Source of the DNA: Alphaproteobacteria bacterium
GTDB lineage: Bacteria; Pseudomonadota; Alphaproteobacteria; JACZXZ01
Direction: 5' to 3'
Length of the DNA stretch: 43,593 bases
Assembly (NCBI GenBank): GCA_035625915.1
Contig: DASPOR010000181.1
Location: forward strand, 1-43,593
In this document: positions 24,413-32,460 of the stretch, piece after piece
Layout: the number at the start of each line of letters is the position of its first letter
Numbering within the stretch: position 1 is the stretch's first letter
Position numbers and translations under genes: made by a program
Notes under the pieces: model-generated
The model's input: the letters and a program-made list of their open reading frames with translations, nothing else
The model's database searches: none
What the model was told of the DNA's origin: nothing

Positions 24413-25447
24413 TTACGCACAGTTGAAAATCGTCGCCAAGCGACGTCGATGCTCGCTTTCCTTGTCGAAAGCACGGCGCACGGCGGCGAACGATTCAGCA
24501 AGCGGGAAGATGTCGGCGGTCACGAGCAAGTCGGCATCTTCCGCTCCCACCGGATGCCAGTAGACCCCGGCGGCCGTGATCGTTATCTCCGGCACCAAAT
24601 CCGCGCGTGCGAGCGCCACACCCTCGGTCGCGGAGCCCCGCAGTGCGACACGGCGTATGACCCGGTTCTCCTCGGCTATCTCCCTGGCGTCGAGGAAGCG
24701 GCGGAACGTCTCTGCCTCGTCATCGGTCGTCACGGTCGCCGCCAATCGCACCCGAAACCCTTCGGCGCGTGCGCACTCGATTCCCCTCAATGCGCGAGCC
24801 CATGACCCCTTTCCACGATGACGGTCATGCCGCTCGGGTGTGGGGCTGTCCAAGCTGATCTGGAGCGTCACCCGCTCGCGCGACAATGAACGCAGGGTCT
24901 CAAGTCGCCGCCCCGCGAAGAGCATGCCGTTGGTGAGCACTGTCGTCGGCGCCGCCTCGGCGCACGCGGCCAGAATTTCACCAATGTCCTTGAGCAGAAA
25001 GGGCTCGCCGCCGGTAACAAAGATTTCGCTGACGCCGAGCTCGGCTGCTTCAAGAGCGATCCGCCGCACACGTTCGACGCCGAGTGCCCTCCGCGGCGCC
25101 TTTGGTGAAGAGCGCACACAGCAATAATCGCACTGCAGATTGCAATCGAAATTCGTGTAAAGCCACAGCCGGGAACCGACGGGTCGATCGGCGTCGGCAT
25201 TCGCGGGGGCTTCCCCGCACCGAATGACCCAACGCGTGCGGCCCGCCTCGGCGGTTGTTTCCAGCAAGGTATTGCGAGTAAAGCGGCACCAAGCCTCAAG
25301 GTCGTCGCCAACGCCCGCCTCGCGGCCGATGATGGCGAGGAGATCGCCGGGCCGGCTGCGACGCAACGCGGCAATCAGCTCCGGCAGCAGCCCGGAGGCG
25401 AACGTCCTCGTTCCGATGTCGAGCTCGATGCTCGTCTTCATTTGCAT
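24413..25447 (-). CDS. Radical SAM protein with N-terminal TusA-like domain
   Basis: A 344-residue two-domain protein. Residues 1-78 look like a TusA/SirA sulfur-carrier domain (SIELDIGTRTFASGL, then ELIAALRRSRPGDLLAII and DDLEAWCRFTRNTLLETTAE...RWVIR). The catalytic CPxP of TusA is replaced by a stretch without Cys, so sulfur transfer of the normal kind is not possible. Residues about 93-300 are a radical SAM core with CNLQCDYC (Cys102, Cys106, Cys109, binding the 4Fe-4S cluster), VTGGEPFLL and LQISLDSPTPERHD. No SPASM Cys cluster follows; the protein ends FNCA. It is the last gene of a leftward string with SDR, MFS and Ldh-type genes. GAGAAGACGC supports ATG 25447. Confidence 0.82.
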   Translation of the reverse strand: MQMKTSIELDIGTRTFASGLLPELIAALRRSRPGDLLAIIGREAGVGDDLEAWCRFTRNTLLETTAEAGRTRWVIRCGEAPANADADRPVGSRLWLYTNFDCNLQCDYCCVRSSPKAPRRALGVERVRRIALEAAELGVSEIFVTGGEPFLLKDIGEILAACAEAAPTTVLTNGMLFAGRRLETLRSLSRERVTLQISLDSPTPERHDRHRGKGSWARALRGIECARAEGFRVRLAATVTTDDEAETFRRFLDAREIAEENRVIRRVALRGSATEGVALARADLVPEITITAAGVYWHPVGAEDADLLVTADIFPLAESFAAVRRAFDKESEHRRRLATIFNCA

Positions 25448-25486
25448 GCGTCTTCTCGTCGCAAAGCCGGTTTCATACGATTTGAT

Positions 25487-26245
25487 TCATTGGGTCACTC
25501 GTCCGCCCGAAATATCGATGATGCTACCCGTGACGTAGGAGGCCTCATCCGATAAAAGCCACACAACGACGGAGGATACATCGCGAACCTCGGCCATGCG
25601 ACCCATCGGGATGGCGGCAATCGTGGCTCGCACCCATTCGGGACTCTGCTTGAGATCCTCTTCGTACATTTCGGTGCGCACGTATCCCGGGCGCACGGCA
25701 TTCACGCGTATTCCGTCCTTCGCCACCTCTTTGGCCAAACCCGTGGTGAACACATCAAGGCCGCCCTTTGTCGCGGCATAGTGGACGAAGACCCCGGGGG
25801 AACCGGTTCTGGCCGATGCGGAAGAGATGTTGATAATGCTGCCGCCCTTTCCGCCGAATTTCGGGGCCATACGCTTGACCGCTTCGCGACTGCAAATCAT
25901 GGGACCAAAGAGGTTCACTTCGATGAGGTGTCGCGTCGCCGCCGCCTGCCAAGATTCGATTGGCCCATGCTGGCCGCCCTCGCCCGCGTTATTCACGAGT
26001 GCGGTTATCTGACCAAGATTGGACTTAACCTCGTCGAACATCCGCACGACTTGGTCCTCGTTCGTCACGTCGGCCTGAACGGCGATGGCGTGTCCACCGC
26101 GCTTTCCGATTTCGTCCACGACGGCATGCGCTTCTCTTTGACCTCGAACGTAGTTGACGCATACGCTGTGGCCGTGCTCCGCCGCGAGCCGGCAGATATC
26201 CGCACCGATACCCCGGCTTCCGCCGGTCACGACTACGACTCCCAT
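25487..26245 (-). CDS. SDR-family NAD(P)-dependent oxidoreductase
   Basis: A 252-residue classical short-chain dehydrogenase. TGGSRGIG (residues 7-14) binds the cofactor, NNAGEGG follows, the catalytic Ser is in INISSASARTG, and YAATKGG gives Tyr and Lys. The C-terminus has VTGSIIDISGGR. An Arg after the second strand (NYVRGQRE) suggests NADP(H). It reduces a carbonyl or oxidises an alcohol, and 3-oxoacyl reductase-like enzymes are the nearest by look. It lies 39 bases before the radical SAM gene and 99 bases after the MFS gene on the same strand, so it is probably part of one operon with them. Confidence 0.92.
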   Translation of the reverse strand: MGVVVVTGGSRGIGADICRLAAEHGHSVCVNYVRGQREAHAVVDEIGKRGGHAIAVQADVTNEDQVVRMFDEVKSNLGQITALVNNAGEGGQHGPIESWQAAATRHLIEVNLFGPMICSREAVKRMAPKFGGKGGSIINISSASARTGSPGVFVHYAATKGGLDVFTTGLAKEVAKDGIRVNAVRPGYVRTEMYEEDLKQSPEWVRATIAAIPMGRMAEVRDVSSVVVWLLSDEASYVTGSIIDISGGRVTQ

Positions 26246-26344
26246 GTGCCAAACTCCTGCCTATAAATCGACAAAATCGAAGCCTCCACGCTTACGATCG
26301 GGAAAAACATCCTCGACGAGCATCGGCTCGTTCAAAAGGCCCGC

Positions 26345-27568
26345 TTACGGTAAATCGCCCCAGCGATCTGCGTCCGGGTGGGGCCGCAGGTCTAGGAGCA
26401 AAGCAAACACGATGACCAATATACTTCCCACTGCATACGGTGCGAAGGCGCTCTCTTTTACACCGGTCAGGTCCCAAATCGCGCCACCGACAATCGGCAG
26501 GACAACCGCCAAAAGATAGGCGAGTGCGAATATTCCGGCGGACAGTCGAGGGACATCCTCGGGTTTCGCAAGAAGGGGCGGCAACGCAAGGGTGAGCGCC
26601 AGCAGGAATGCTGTGCAAAATCCGATTGCGGCAGCCGCAGGAAAGACGAGCACGGGCAAACCGGAGACTATACCTGCCACGGCGACGAGGCCCACGACGC
26701 CGCTGACAACCAGAGGCAGACGTCGGCCGACAACGCTGGCCGAACCGAAAAACATGGGAATGAACGCAATCAGCTGCGAGACGTTCAGCACCGTCAAGCA
26801 AGGGCCGATGTCGTCGTCAGCGCCTGCGGCGTGCAGGAAATCCGGCACAAAGGCATTTGCCCCGAAATAGAGAGCCGAACTACAGCCGAGCAAGATACCG
26901 ATGTCCCACATTGCCTTGTCGCGCCAGTTTGGCCACCAGAGCCGATTCGACGGCGTGGCCGCGCCGACCGGTTCAACGAGAAATTGCGACAATAAGGCGG
27001 TCGAGAGTACGACCAGCGACCAGATCGCAAGACCAAGCTCCCAGCTTCCGCGCATGAGTGGCACCGTGAAGCTTGCACCGAAGATTTCGCCGACAATTAT
27101 CCCATTCGTGAATATCGCGGTCGCTATACCGATGCGCGCAGGGAACCAGCTTTTGACGAGCGCTGGGACTGCTGGCTGGAGAATTGCAACGCCGATGCCC
27201 ATCAAGAAAGTCGAAGCGAAGAGCGTCGTCTCGGATGGACCGAGGCCACGAGCGGCGCCAAAAAGCGTAACCATGACCAGGCCAAGAAACAGCGTGCGGC
27301 GAAGTCCCGTGCGCGCGACGAGCAGCGAGCCGGGTACGGCGCCTAGTGCGAGCAGCAACACCGGAAGCGACGTCAGAACGCCAATCGCGGTCTCGCTCAA
27401 GTCAAGGTCCCGGTGAATAAATGGAATAACCGGGGGCAAGGATAGCATCGTGGCGCGCGTGCATGCGCCGACGAGCCAAAGCATTGCGAATCTCAGTGCG
27501 GTTGTCGATTGCAGAAAATCGTCCTTTGTTTTTGAACCGCGTGAACTGCCCCGGTCGCGCAGCCGCAT
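26345..27568 (-). CDS. MFS transporter, CynX/NimT-like
   Basis: A 407-residue protein with about twelve membrane helices. The first begins near residue 26 (FAMLWLVGACTRATMLSLPPVIPFI), and the loop between helices 2 and 3 has SLLVARTGLRRTLFLG, the MFS signature region. LQPAVPALVKSWFPARIGIATAIFTNG resembles the cyanate/nitroimidazole carrier group (CynX). Substrate unknown. ATG 27568 gives a polar head of 22 residues. A later start near the first helix is possible. The gene sits between the Ldh-type dehydrogenase and the SDR on the same strand, so it may import the substrate or export the product of the pathway encoded around it. Confidence 0.87.
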   Translation of the reverse strand: MRLRDRGSSRGSKTKDDFLQSTTALRFAMLWLVGACTRATMLSLPPVIPFIHRDLDLSETAIGVLTSLPVLLLALGAVPGSLLVARTGLRRTLFLGLVMVTLFGAARGLGPSETTLFASTFLMGIGVAILQPAVPALVKSWFPARIGIATAIFTNGIIVGEIFGASFTVPLMRGSWELGLAIWSLVVLSTALLSQFLVEPVGAATPSNRLWWPNWRDKAMWDIGILLGCSSALYFGANAFVPDFLHAAGADDDIGPCLTVLNVSQLIAFIPMFFGSASVVGRRLPLVVSGVVGLVAVAGIVSGLPVLVFPAAAAIGFCTAFLLALTLALPPLLAKPEDVPRLSAGIFALAYLLAVVLPIVGGAIWDLTGVKESAFAPYAVGSILVIVFALLLDLRPHPDADRWGDLP

Positions 27569-27727
27569 CGAATGTTAGTGCGGCAGGGCTCTTAGGTCAC
27601 GGCCGATGTGGGCGGAGCCCATCGACCGCGCAGGTCGGGCGCCACGTGGACGAGGAATGAAATCCGAAGATTTTGGTGACTTTGGCAGTGCGGCATTACT
27701 TAGCCCCGATCCGTGAATGCACCCGCC

Positions 27728-28807
27728 TCACGTGGTAGCAGCGGGAGCTTCAAGGTCGAGCTCCTTCGCGAGCTTGAGCGCGTCTTCCCAGCAAATCGCG
27801 TCGATGTTAACGCGTCCGTCACGTAGGTTACGTGCGCGGCAGGCGAAACTGCGTTCTCCAGGCACGCGAATTTCGTCAGTGTCTGTGGCTTTACGCGACC
27901 CTTTGATTGCGCCAATACGGGCGCTCACAGCTTGGCGAAAGTGCCGTGGATCGCCAAACGCGGCGGGGTCGATGGCCACAAAGAGATGTCCCTTCGTGAC
28001 CTTCGGCTTCGAGGCGTGGTCGCTACCCATGTCGCAGCCCATGAGCGCGCCGGAAAGAAAGTCGATTGCAAGTAAAAGCCCATAGCCCTTGTTGCCAAGG
28101 GGAGCGATAGCGCCGAGGCCACGTTGAAGTGCGGAGCCGTCGCTGACCGAGTATGGATCGGTTGTCGGTCGGCCGAGCGCATCATGTGCAACGCCCTCCG
28201 GCAATCGGCCGCCGTAGCGCTTGGTGTAACGCACATAAGTCGGCAGCGTCGCACAGGGCGCGAAGTCGATTAGGAATGGTTCGCCCTCCGACGGCACAGC
28301 GATCGCCATGGGGTTGCTGCCAATCGCGGGTTCCGCGCCGCCGACTGGATGGACGACCGGAATCACATCATCGGAGAACACAAAGCCGATAGCACCCATG
28401 CGTGCGATCCGTTCGGCGTAATAGCCGGCCATGTACAAATCATGGCTGTTGCGCACGCCGACGGCGGCGCAGCCGGTCTTATGCGCCTTTTGGGCGGCGA
28501 GCTCCGCCGCGAATAGAGCTGCGATCGGACCTGGCCCCGACTGGCCGTCAATAACCGCAATGGCATCTCTGTCGTGAACCAAATTTGGCTTGACGTTCGG
28601 CTTTTCCTTGCCCGATTTCAGTTTAGCGACATGAGAGTTGATGAGATGGTTGAGCCCCTGCACACCGATGCCGCGTAGGTCCGCTTCGAGGTGAACCTCG
28701 GCCAGCACCCGTGCCGTCGCGACGTCGCAGCCTACGGCACCGAGAATGTTCTCCATAAATTGACGGAGTGTGGCGACATCGATCCTACAGGTCCTGGTGT
28801 TGAGCAT
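27728..28807 (-). CDS. Ldh-family (malate/L-lactate/sulfolactate-type) NAD(P)-dependent dehydrogenase
   Basis: A 359-residue enzyme of the family of malate/L-lactate, ureidoglycolate and (R)-sulfolactate dehydrogenases, not related to classical MDH/LDH. Landmarks: EADLRGIGVQGLNHL (about residues 42-56), VGVRNSHDLYMAGYYAERIA with His around 122, AIGSNPMAIAVPSEGEPFLIDFAP and GNKGYGLLLAIDFLSGALMG. It oxidises a 2-hydroxy acid with NAD(P). The precise substrate cannot be read. GGAGAGGGTTTAGG precedes ATG 28807. It heads the leftward string that continues with the MFS, SDR and radical SAM genes. Confidence 0.9.
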   Translation of the reverse strand: MLNTRTCRIDVATLRQFMENILGAVGCDVATARVLAEVHLEADLRGIGVQGLNHLINSHVAKLKSGKEKPNVKPNLVHDRDAIAVIDGQSGPGPIAALFAAELAAQKAHKTGCAAVGVRNSHDLYMAGYYAERIARMGAIGFVFSDDVIPVVHPVGGAEPAIGSNPMAIAVPSEGEPFLIDFAPCATLPTYVRYTKRYGGRLPEGVAHDALGRPTTDPYSVSDGSALQRGLGAIAPLGNKGYGLLLAIDFLSGALMGCDMGSDHASKPKVTKGHLFVAIDPAAFGDPRHFRQAVSARIGAIKGSRKATDTDEIRVPGERSFACRARNLRDGRVNIDAICWEDALKLAKELDLEAPAATT

Positions 28808-28991
28808 GGCCTAAACCCTCTCCCTGACGTGCTATTGTCCACGCCGCATGACGACACGATAGCACCGATTTGAGCGTGACCCAGGCAACTCTGTCGCGTT
28901 TGTGCCCTTCTCGTCGGATTCGCAATGCTCCCGCTCATTCTGGCCTCTCAAGACATGTGAGACGGAGGATAGAGCCGACTGAGGTCGTGCA

Positions 28992-29108
28992 CTCCATCGT
29001 TACGGCAGCGTGAACGATGTCGCGGCATTGGTCGCCTTCGTGGCGGGCCCGGAAGCATCGTATATTACGGGTGCGAACCTGACCGTTGACGGCGGTACCA
29101 ACGCGTGA
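28992..29108 (+). pseudogene. C-terminal remnant of an SDR-family oxidoreductase
   Basis: In the frame that ends with TGA at 29106-29108, the last 36 codons read RYGSVNDVAALVAFVAGPE followed by ASYITGANLTVDGGTNA, the ending of FabG-like SDRs. No N-terminal two thirds are found upstream, where sequence is interrupted and unrelated. It is a broken gene piece. Confidence 0.75.
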
Positions 29109-29119
29109 GGGGAACAATC

Positions 29120-29341
29120 ATGTCCGCTCTTTCAGGAAAGACCGCTCTCGTCACCGGCGCCTCGCGTGGAAACGGGCGGGCGATTGCCTGCGCACTCGCC
29201 AAAACCGGTGCCCCAGGTGCTCGTCCATTTCGGAAGCGGTGCCAACGAAGCGAATGCCGTCGCCGGCGAAATCCGCAAGGCCGGCAACCGCGCCGACACG
29301 GTTGCCGCCGAACGCTTGGCACCAGCCGGGCCGCACAAATA
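29120..29341 (+). pseudogene. N-terminal fragment of an SDR, frameshifted
   Basis: ATG 29120 starts MSALSGKTALVTGASRGNGRAIACALAKTGA, the cofactor-binding start of an SDR (with TGASRGNG, where the usual Ile is Asn). After Ala of KTGA the frame must shift to continue with QVLVHFGSGANEANAVAGEIRKAGN, which is again good SDR sequence, ending soon at TAA. It therefore carries an indel near 29214 and lacks the catalytic and C-terminal parts. A ribosome site (GAGGGGAAC) still precedes the ATG. It lies 11 bases after another SDR tail in the same direction, so two tandem relatives were probably fused and decayed. Confidence 0.75.
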
Positions 29342-29356
29342 AGTCCTTGATTTAGC

Positions 29357-29432
29357 TGGCGACCCCTACGGGATTCGAACCCGTGTTACCGCCGTGAAAG
29401 GGCGATGTCCTAGGCCTCTAGACGAAGGGGTC
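29357..29432 (-). tRNA. tRNA-Glu (anticodon TTC)
   Basis: Read on the minus strand, 76 bases start GACCCCTTCGTCTAGAGGCC and end with encoded CCA. Acceptor arms GACCCCT and AGGGGTC pair over seven bases, with G as discriminator. The anticodon arm CCGCC/GGCGG-type stem carries CTTTCAC with TTC, which decodes GAA/GAG. The T loop TTCGAAT in GGGTTCGAATCCC is standard. The gene is oriented away from recJ. Its 3' end faces the accessory region with SDR fragments, a common attachment site for integrating elements. Confidence 0.96.
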
Positions 29433-29520
29433 GCTGGCGGCGAGAGGTAGCGTTTCCCGCTCTCGATGGCAAGCATTTGCTCGGTCATGCCAAGGGGTCG
29501 ATGCCTTTGCTACCCTCTCC

Positions 29521-31296
29521 CTATCCCGCCTCGGCACCGTCATCGACGATGAACTGCACACCTTCCGGTCCCGCCCAGCGATCGGCGCGGAGATGGCCCG
29601 CAAGATGGAGCGGCGTCGCCGGCCGTCGCATCAGGGCCTGGCCGAGGGGCGTTTCAAGATTTCGGAACGCAATCGCCTTGAGCCGGCCTCCGGCCGCGTC
29701 GGCGAGAATCGCGCGCACGTGGCCGTTGCCGACTGGCTCGGCGCGCACCACGAGAGCGTCGCGCAGCACGAAGGTCGGCTCTGCATTGCCGGAGCCGAAA
29801 GGCTGAAGCTTTTCCAGAAGCTCGACGAGGTTCCGGCTGGCCGCCTGAAGCGTCAAGGCGCCATCGATGGCGAGGGTCGGCGCGATTCCCTTTTCGGCGA
29901 TCTCCTCGCCGATGCGCGCGTCGAGGAAGAGACGGAGGGTGTCGAGTTTATCGGCGGCCACCGTGAGTCCCGCCGCCATCGCGTGCCCCCCGCCGTTGAC
30001 GAGAAGACCCGCCTGTTTCGCCGCGATCACGGCCGCCCCCATATCGAGCCCGCTCACCGAGCGGCCCGAGCCCCTGCCGATCCCGCCTTCGAGCGCCACG
30101 ACGAATGCCGGGCGGTTGTAACGCTCCTTGAGCCGGCTCGCGACGATGCCGATGACGCCGGGATGCCAGCCCTTTGCGGCCGCGAATGCAATTGAACCTT
30201 GCGGCGTTGCCTCGACCGCCGCGATCGCGGCCTCGAGCACCTCGGCTTCGATCGCCTGGCGCTCCGAATTATAACCGTCGAGGCGCTTGGCGAGCGCTTG
30301 GGCCTCGTTCTGGTCCGGGGTCGTGAGAAGCCTTGCGCCCAAGTCCGCTTCCCCCACCCGGCCACCCGCATTCACGCGCGGCCCCAGGAGGAATCCGAGG
30401 TGATAGGCATTCGGACGTTCGTCGATCCGCGCTACATCCGCCAAAGCCGTAAGGCCGGGGTTGGCGCGCCGCGCCATGACTTTGAGGCCCTGGGTCACGA
30501 GTGCGCGGTTGACGCCGGTAAGCGGCACCACATCGCACACGGTGCCAAGGGCTACGATGTCGAGCCACTGCATCAGGTCCGGCATCGAGCGTGTGCGGTA
30601 CCAACCCGCTTCCCGCAGCACCTTGTTGACCGCAACCGCAAGGAGGAACGCAACGCCCACGGCCGCGAGCTGTCGGTGCGGGCTCTCCTCATCGAGCCGG
30701 TTCGGATTCACGATCGCGACGGCGCGCGGCAGGCGCGGCTCCGCCACGTGGTGATCGACGACGACGACCTCAAGCCCCGCTTCGGCGGCGGTCTCAAGCG
30801 CATCGAAGGCGGCGGTGCCGCAATCGACCGTGATGACGAGCGTGATCCCCTCCGCCTTGAGGCGCAGCAACGCCGGCGCGTTCGGACCATAGCCTTCCTT
30901 GAGCCGGTCGGGGATATAGACCCGGATCGGCACGCCCACCGCGGCGAAAAAATGCTTGAGAAGGGCCGAGGACGTAGCACCGTCCACGTCATAGTCGCCG
31001 AATACGGCGATCGAGTCGCACGAGATCACAGCATCCACGATCCGGCGCGCGGCTTTGTCCATGTCGCGCAGATGAAACGGGTCCGGCAGCATCGTGCGCA
31101 GCGTGGGATTGAGGAAGCTCTCCGCCTCGTCGACGCCGACGCCGCGCCCGGCGAGCACGCGCGCCACGGGCTCGGGCAACCCGAGACGTTGGGCAAGCGC
31201 CAGTGCGGCGCGATCTTCCGCAGCGCGCTGATGCCAGCGTCGGCCGAGAAGTGAGCGCTCGATCCCGAGGAAAGGCGGGGAACCAGGTGCCGCCAC
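29521..31296 (-). CDS. recJ: Single-stranded-DNA-specific exonuclease RecJ
   Basis: A 591-residue DHH-family exonuclease, normal for RecJ. The N-terminal catalytic domain has AVFGDYDVDGATSSALL (metal-binding Asp residues), TVDCGT, and VVVDHHVAEP (the DHH motif), followed by a conserved NPNR. The DHHA1 domain lies further on with RLKERYNRPAFV and GRGSGRSVSG, NGGGHAMAAGLTV. An OB-like C-terminal part ends the protein. It degrades single-stranded DNA 5' to 3' in recombination and mismatch repair. The start is GTG with GGAGGATGACC before it. It follows glpX at 113 bases; hom-glpX-recJ order is familiar from alphaproteobacteria. Confidence 0.96.
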   Translation of the reverse strand: MAAPGSPPFLGIERSLLGRRWHQRAAEDRAALALAQRLGLPEPVARVLAGRGVGVDEAESFLNPTLRTMLPDPFHLRDMDKAARRIVDAVISCDSIAVFGDYDVDGATSSALLKHFFAAVGVPIRVYIPDRLKEGYGPNAPALLRLKAEGITLVITVDCGTAAFDALETAAEAGLEVVVVDHHVAEPRLPRAVAIVNPNRLDEESPHRQLAAVGVAFLLAVAVNKVLREAGWYRTRSMPDLMQWLDIVALGTVCDVVPLTGVNRALVTQGLKVMARRANPGLTALADVARIDERPNAYHLGFLLGPRVNAGGRVGEADLGARLLTTPDQNEAQALAKRLDGYNSERQAIEAEVLEAAIAAVEATPQGSIAFAAAKGWHPGVIGIVASRLKERYNRPAFVVALEGGIGRGSGRSVSGLDMGAAVIAAKQAGLLVNGGGHAMAAGLTVAADKLDTLRLFLDARIGEEIAEKGIAPTLAIDGALTLQAASRNLVELLEKLQPFGSGNAEPTFVLRDALVVRAEPVGNGHVRAILADAAGGRLKAIAFRNLETPLGQALMRRPATPLHLAGHLRADRWAGPEGVQFIVDDGAEAG

Positions 31297-31409
31297 CGGT
31301 CATCCTCCGGCGACGGCAACCGGAAGAATGCCGTCACCACAGAAGCAGCCCTGTCCGTTACTGCGCATTCCTGCCCGCCGCAAGCGGCCCGATCTCAAGC
31401 GACACATGT

Positions 31410-32393
31410 TCAAGCGCCGATGATGCCGGGCTTGCGCTCGAAGTTGTGGATCGCTTCGATGAAGCGCACCGTGCCGGTCTTCGAACGCATCACGATCGAA
31501 TGCGTCCGCCCCCCGCCCTTCCAGCGGCGCACGCCGCGCAGAAGAGAGCCATCGGTCACACCTGTCGCGGCGAACATCACATCGCCCTTGGCAAGCTCGG
31601 TCAGCGTGTATTTGCGCGTGAGGTCCTTGATGCCGAGGCGATGGGCGCGGCTCTTCTCATCGTCGTTACGAAAAAGCAGCCGGCCTTGCATCTGCCCGCC
31701 GATGCAGCGCAAGGCCGCCGCGGCGAGAACGCCCTCTGGGGCGCCCCCGGTGCCGAGATAGATGTCGACGCCACTCTCCTCGAGCGAGGTCGCGATCACC
31801 CCGCTCACGTCGCCGTCGGAGATCAGCATGATGCGAGCGCCCGCCTCGCGCACCTTGGCGATGAGTTCCGCGTGGCGCGGACGATCGAGTATGCAGGCGA
31901 CGAGATCTTCGACCTCGCTCGCCTTGGCCTTGGCGAGGTTCCGCAGGTTCTCCTTGGGAGAAGCGTCGATGTCGACCACAGCCTCGGGCAGGCCGCCGCC
32001 GACCGCGATCTTGTCCATGTAGACATCGGGCGCGTTCAGGAAATTGCCATGCTCGGCGAGTGCGATGACCGCGAGGGCGTTCGGCCCGCCGCGCGCCGTG
32101 ATCGTCGTGCCTTCGAGCGGGTCGAGGGCGATGTCGGTCATAGGGCCGTCGCCGGTGCCGACCTTCTCGCCGATGTAAAGCATCGGCGCCTGATCGCGCT
32201 CGCCCTCGCCGATCACCACGGTACCCTCGATGCGCAAACCGTTGAGGGCCGAGCGCATCGCGTCCACGGCTGCCTGGTCCGCCGATTTTTCGTCGCCGCG
32301 GCCCATGAGGCGGGAGGCGGCGAGTGCGGCCCATTCGGTCACCCGAACCACCTCGAGGGCGAGGTTGCGATCCATTTTTTGCGATTCGGCCAT
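31410..32393 (-). CDS. glpX: Class II fructose-1,6-bisphosphatase (GlpX)
   Basis: A 327-residue enzyme that removes the 1-phosphate of fructose 1,6-bisphosphate in gluconeogenesis, in the cytoplasm. Family motifs: TEWAALAASRLMGRGDEKSAD (about residues 14-34), VVIGEGERDQAPMLYIGEKVG (metal site), TDIALDPLEGTT (catalytic Asp and Glu), LISDGDVSGVI and GTGGAPEGVLAAAALRCIGG. Some alphaproteobacterial members also accept sedoheptulose bisphosphate, which cannot be judged here. AGAGGACGAC precedes the ATG. The gene lies between hom and recJ on the same strand with short gaps of 67 and 113 bases, probably one transcription unit. Confidence 0.97.
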   Translation of the reverse strand: MAESQKMDRNLALEVVRVTEWAALAASRLMGRGDEKSADQAAVDAMRSALNGLRIEGTVVIGEGERDQAPMLYIGEKVGTGDGPMTDIALDPLEGTTITARGGPNALAVIALAEHGNFLNAPDVYMDKIAVGGGLPEAVVDIDASPKENLRNLAKAKASEVEDLVACILDRPRHAELIAKVREAGARIMLISDGDVSGVIATSLEESGVDIYLGTGGAPEGVLAAAALRCIGGQMQGRLLFRNDDEKSRAHRLGIKDLTRKYTLTELAKGDVMFAATGVTDGSLLRGVRRWKGGGRTHSIVMRSKTGTVRFIEAIHNFERKPGIIGA

Positions 32394-32460
32394 GTCGTCC
32401 TCTTGTTCGCGATTATCGCGCTCTGCGTTTCCTCGGTCTCATTTTAGCGGGATTTTGCCG

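Noticed and set aside
27661..27727. GAAATCCGAAGATTTTGG as a further copy of the palindromic repeat
   Set aside because: Only a few bases resemble the repeat and neither the hairpin arms nor the GTGTGG ends are present.
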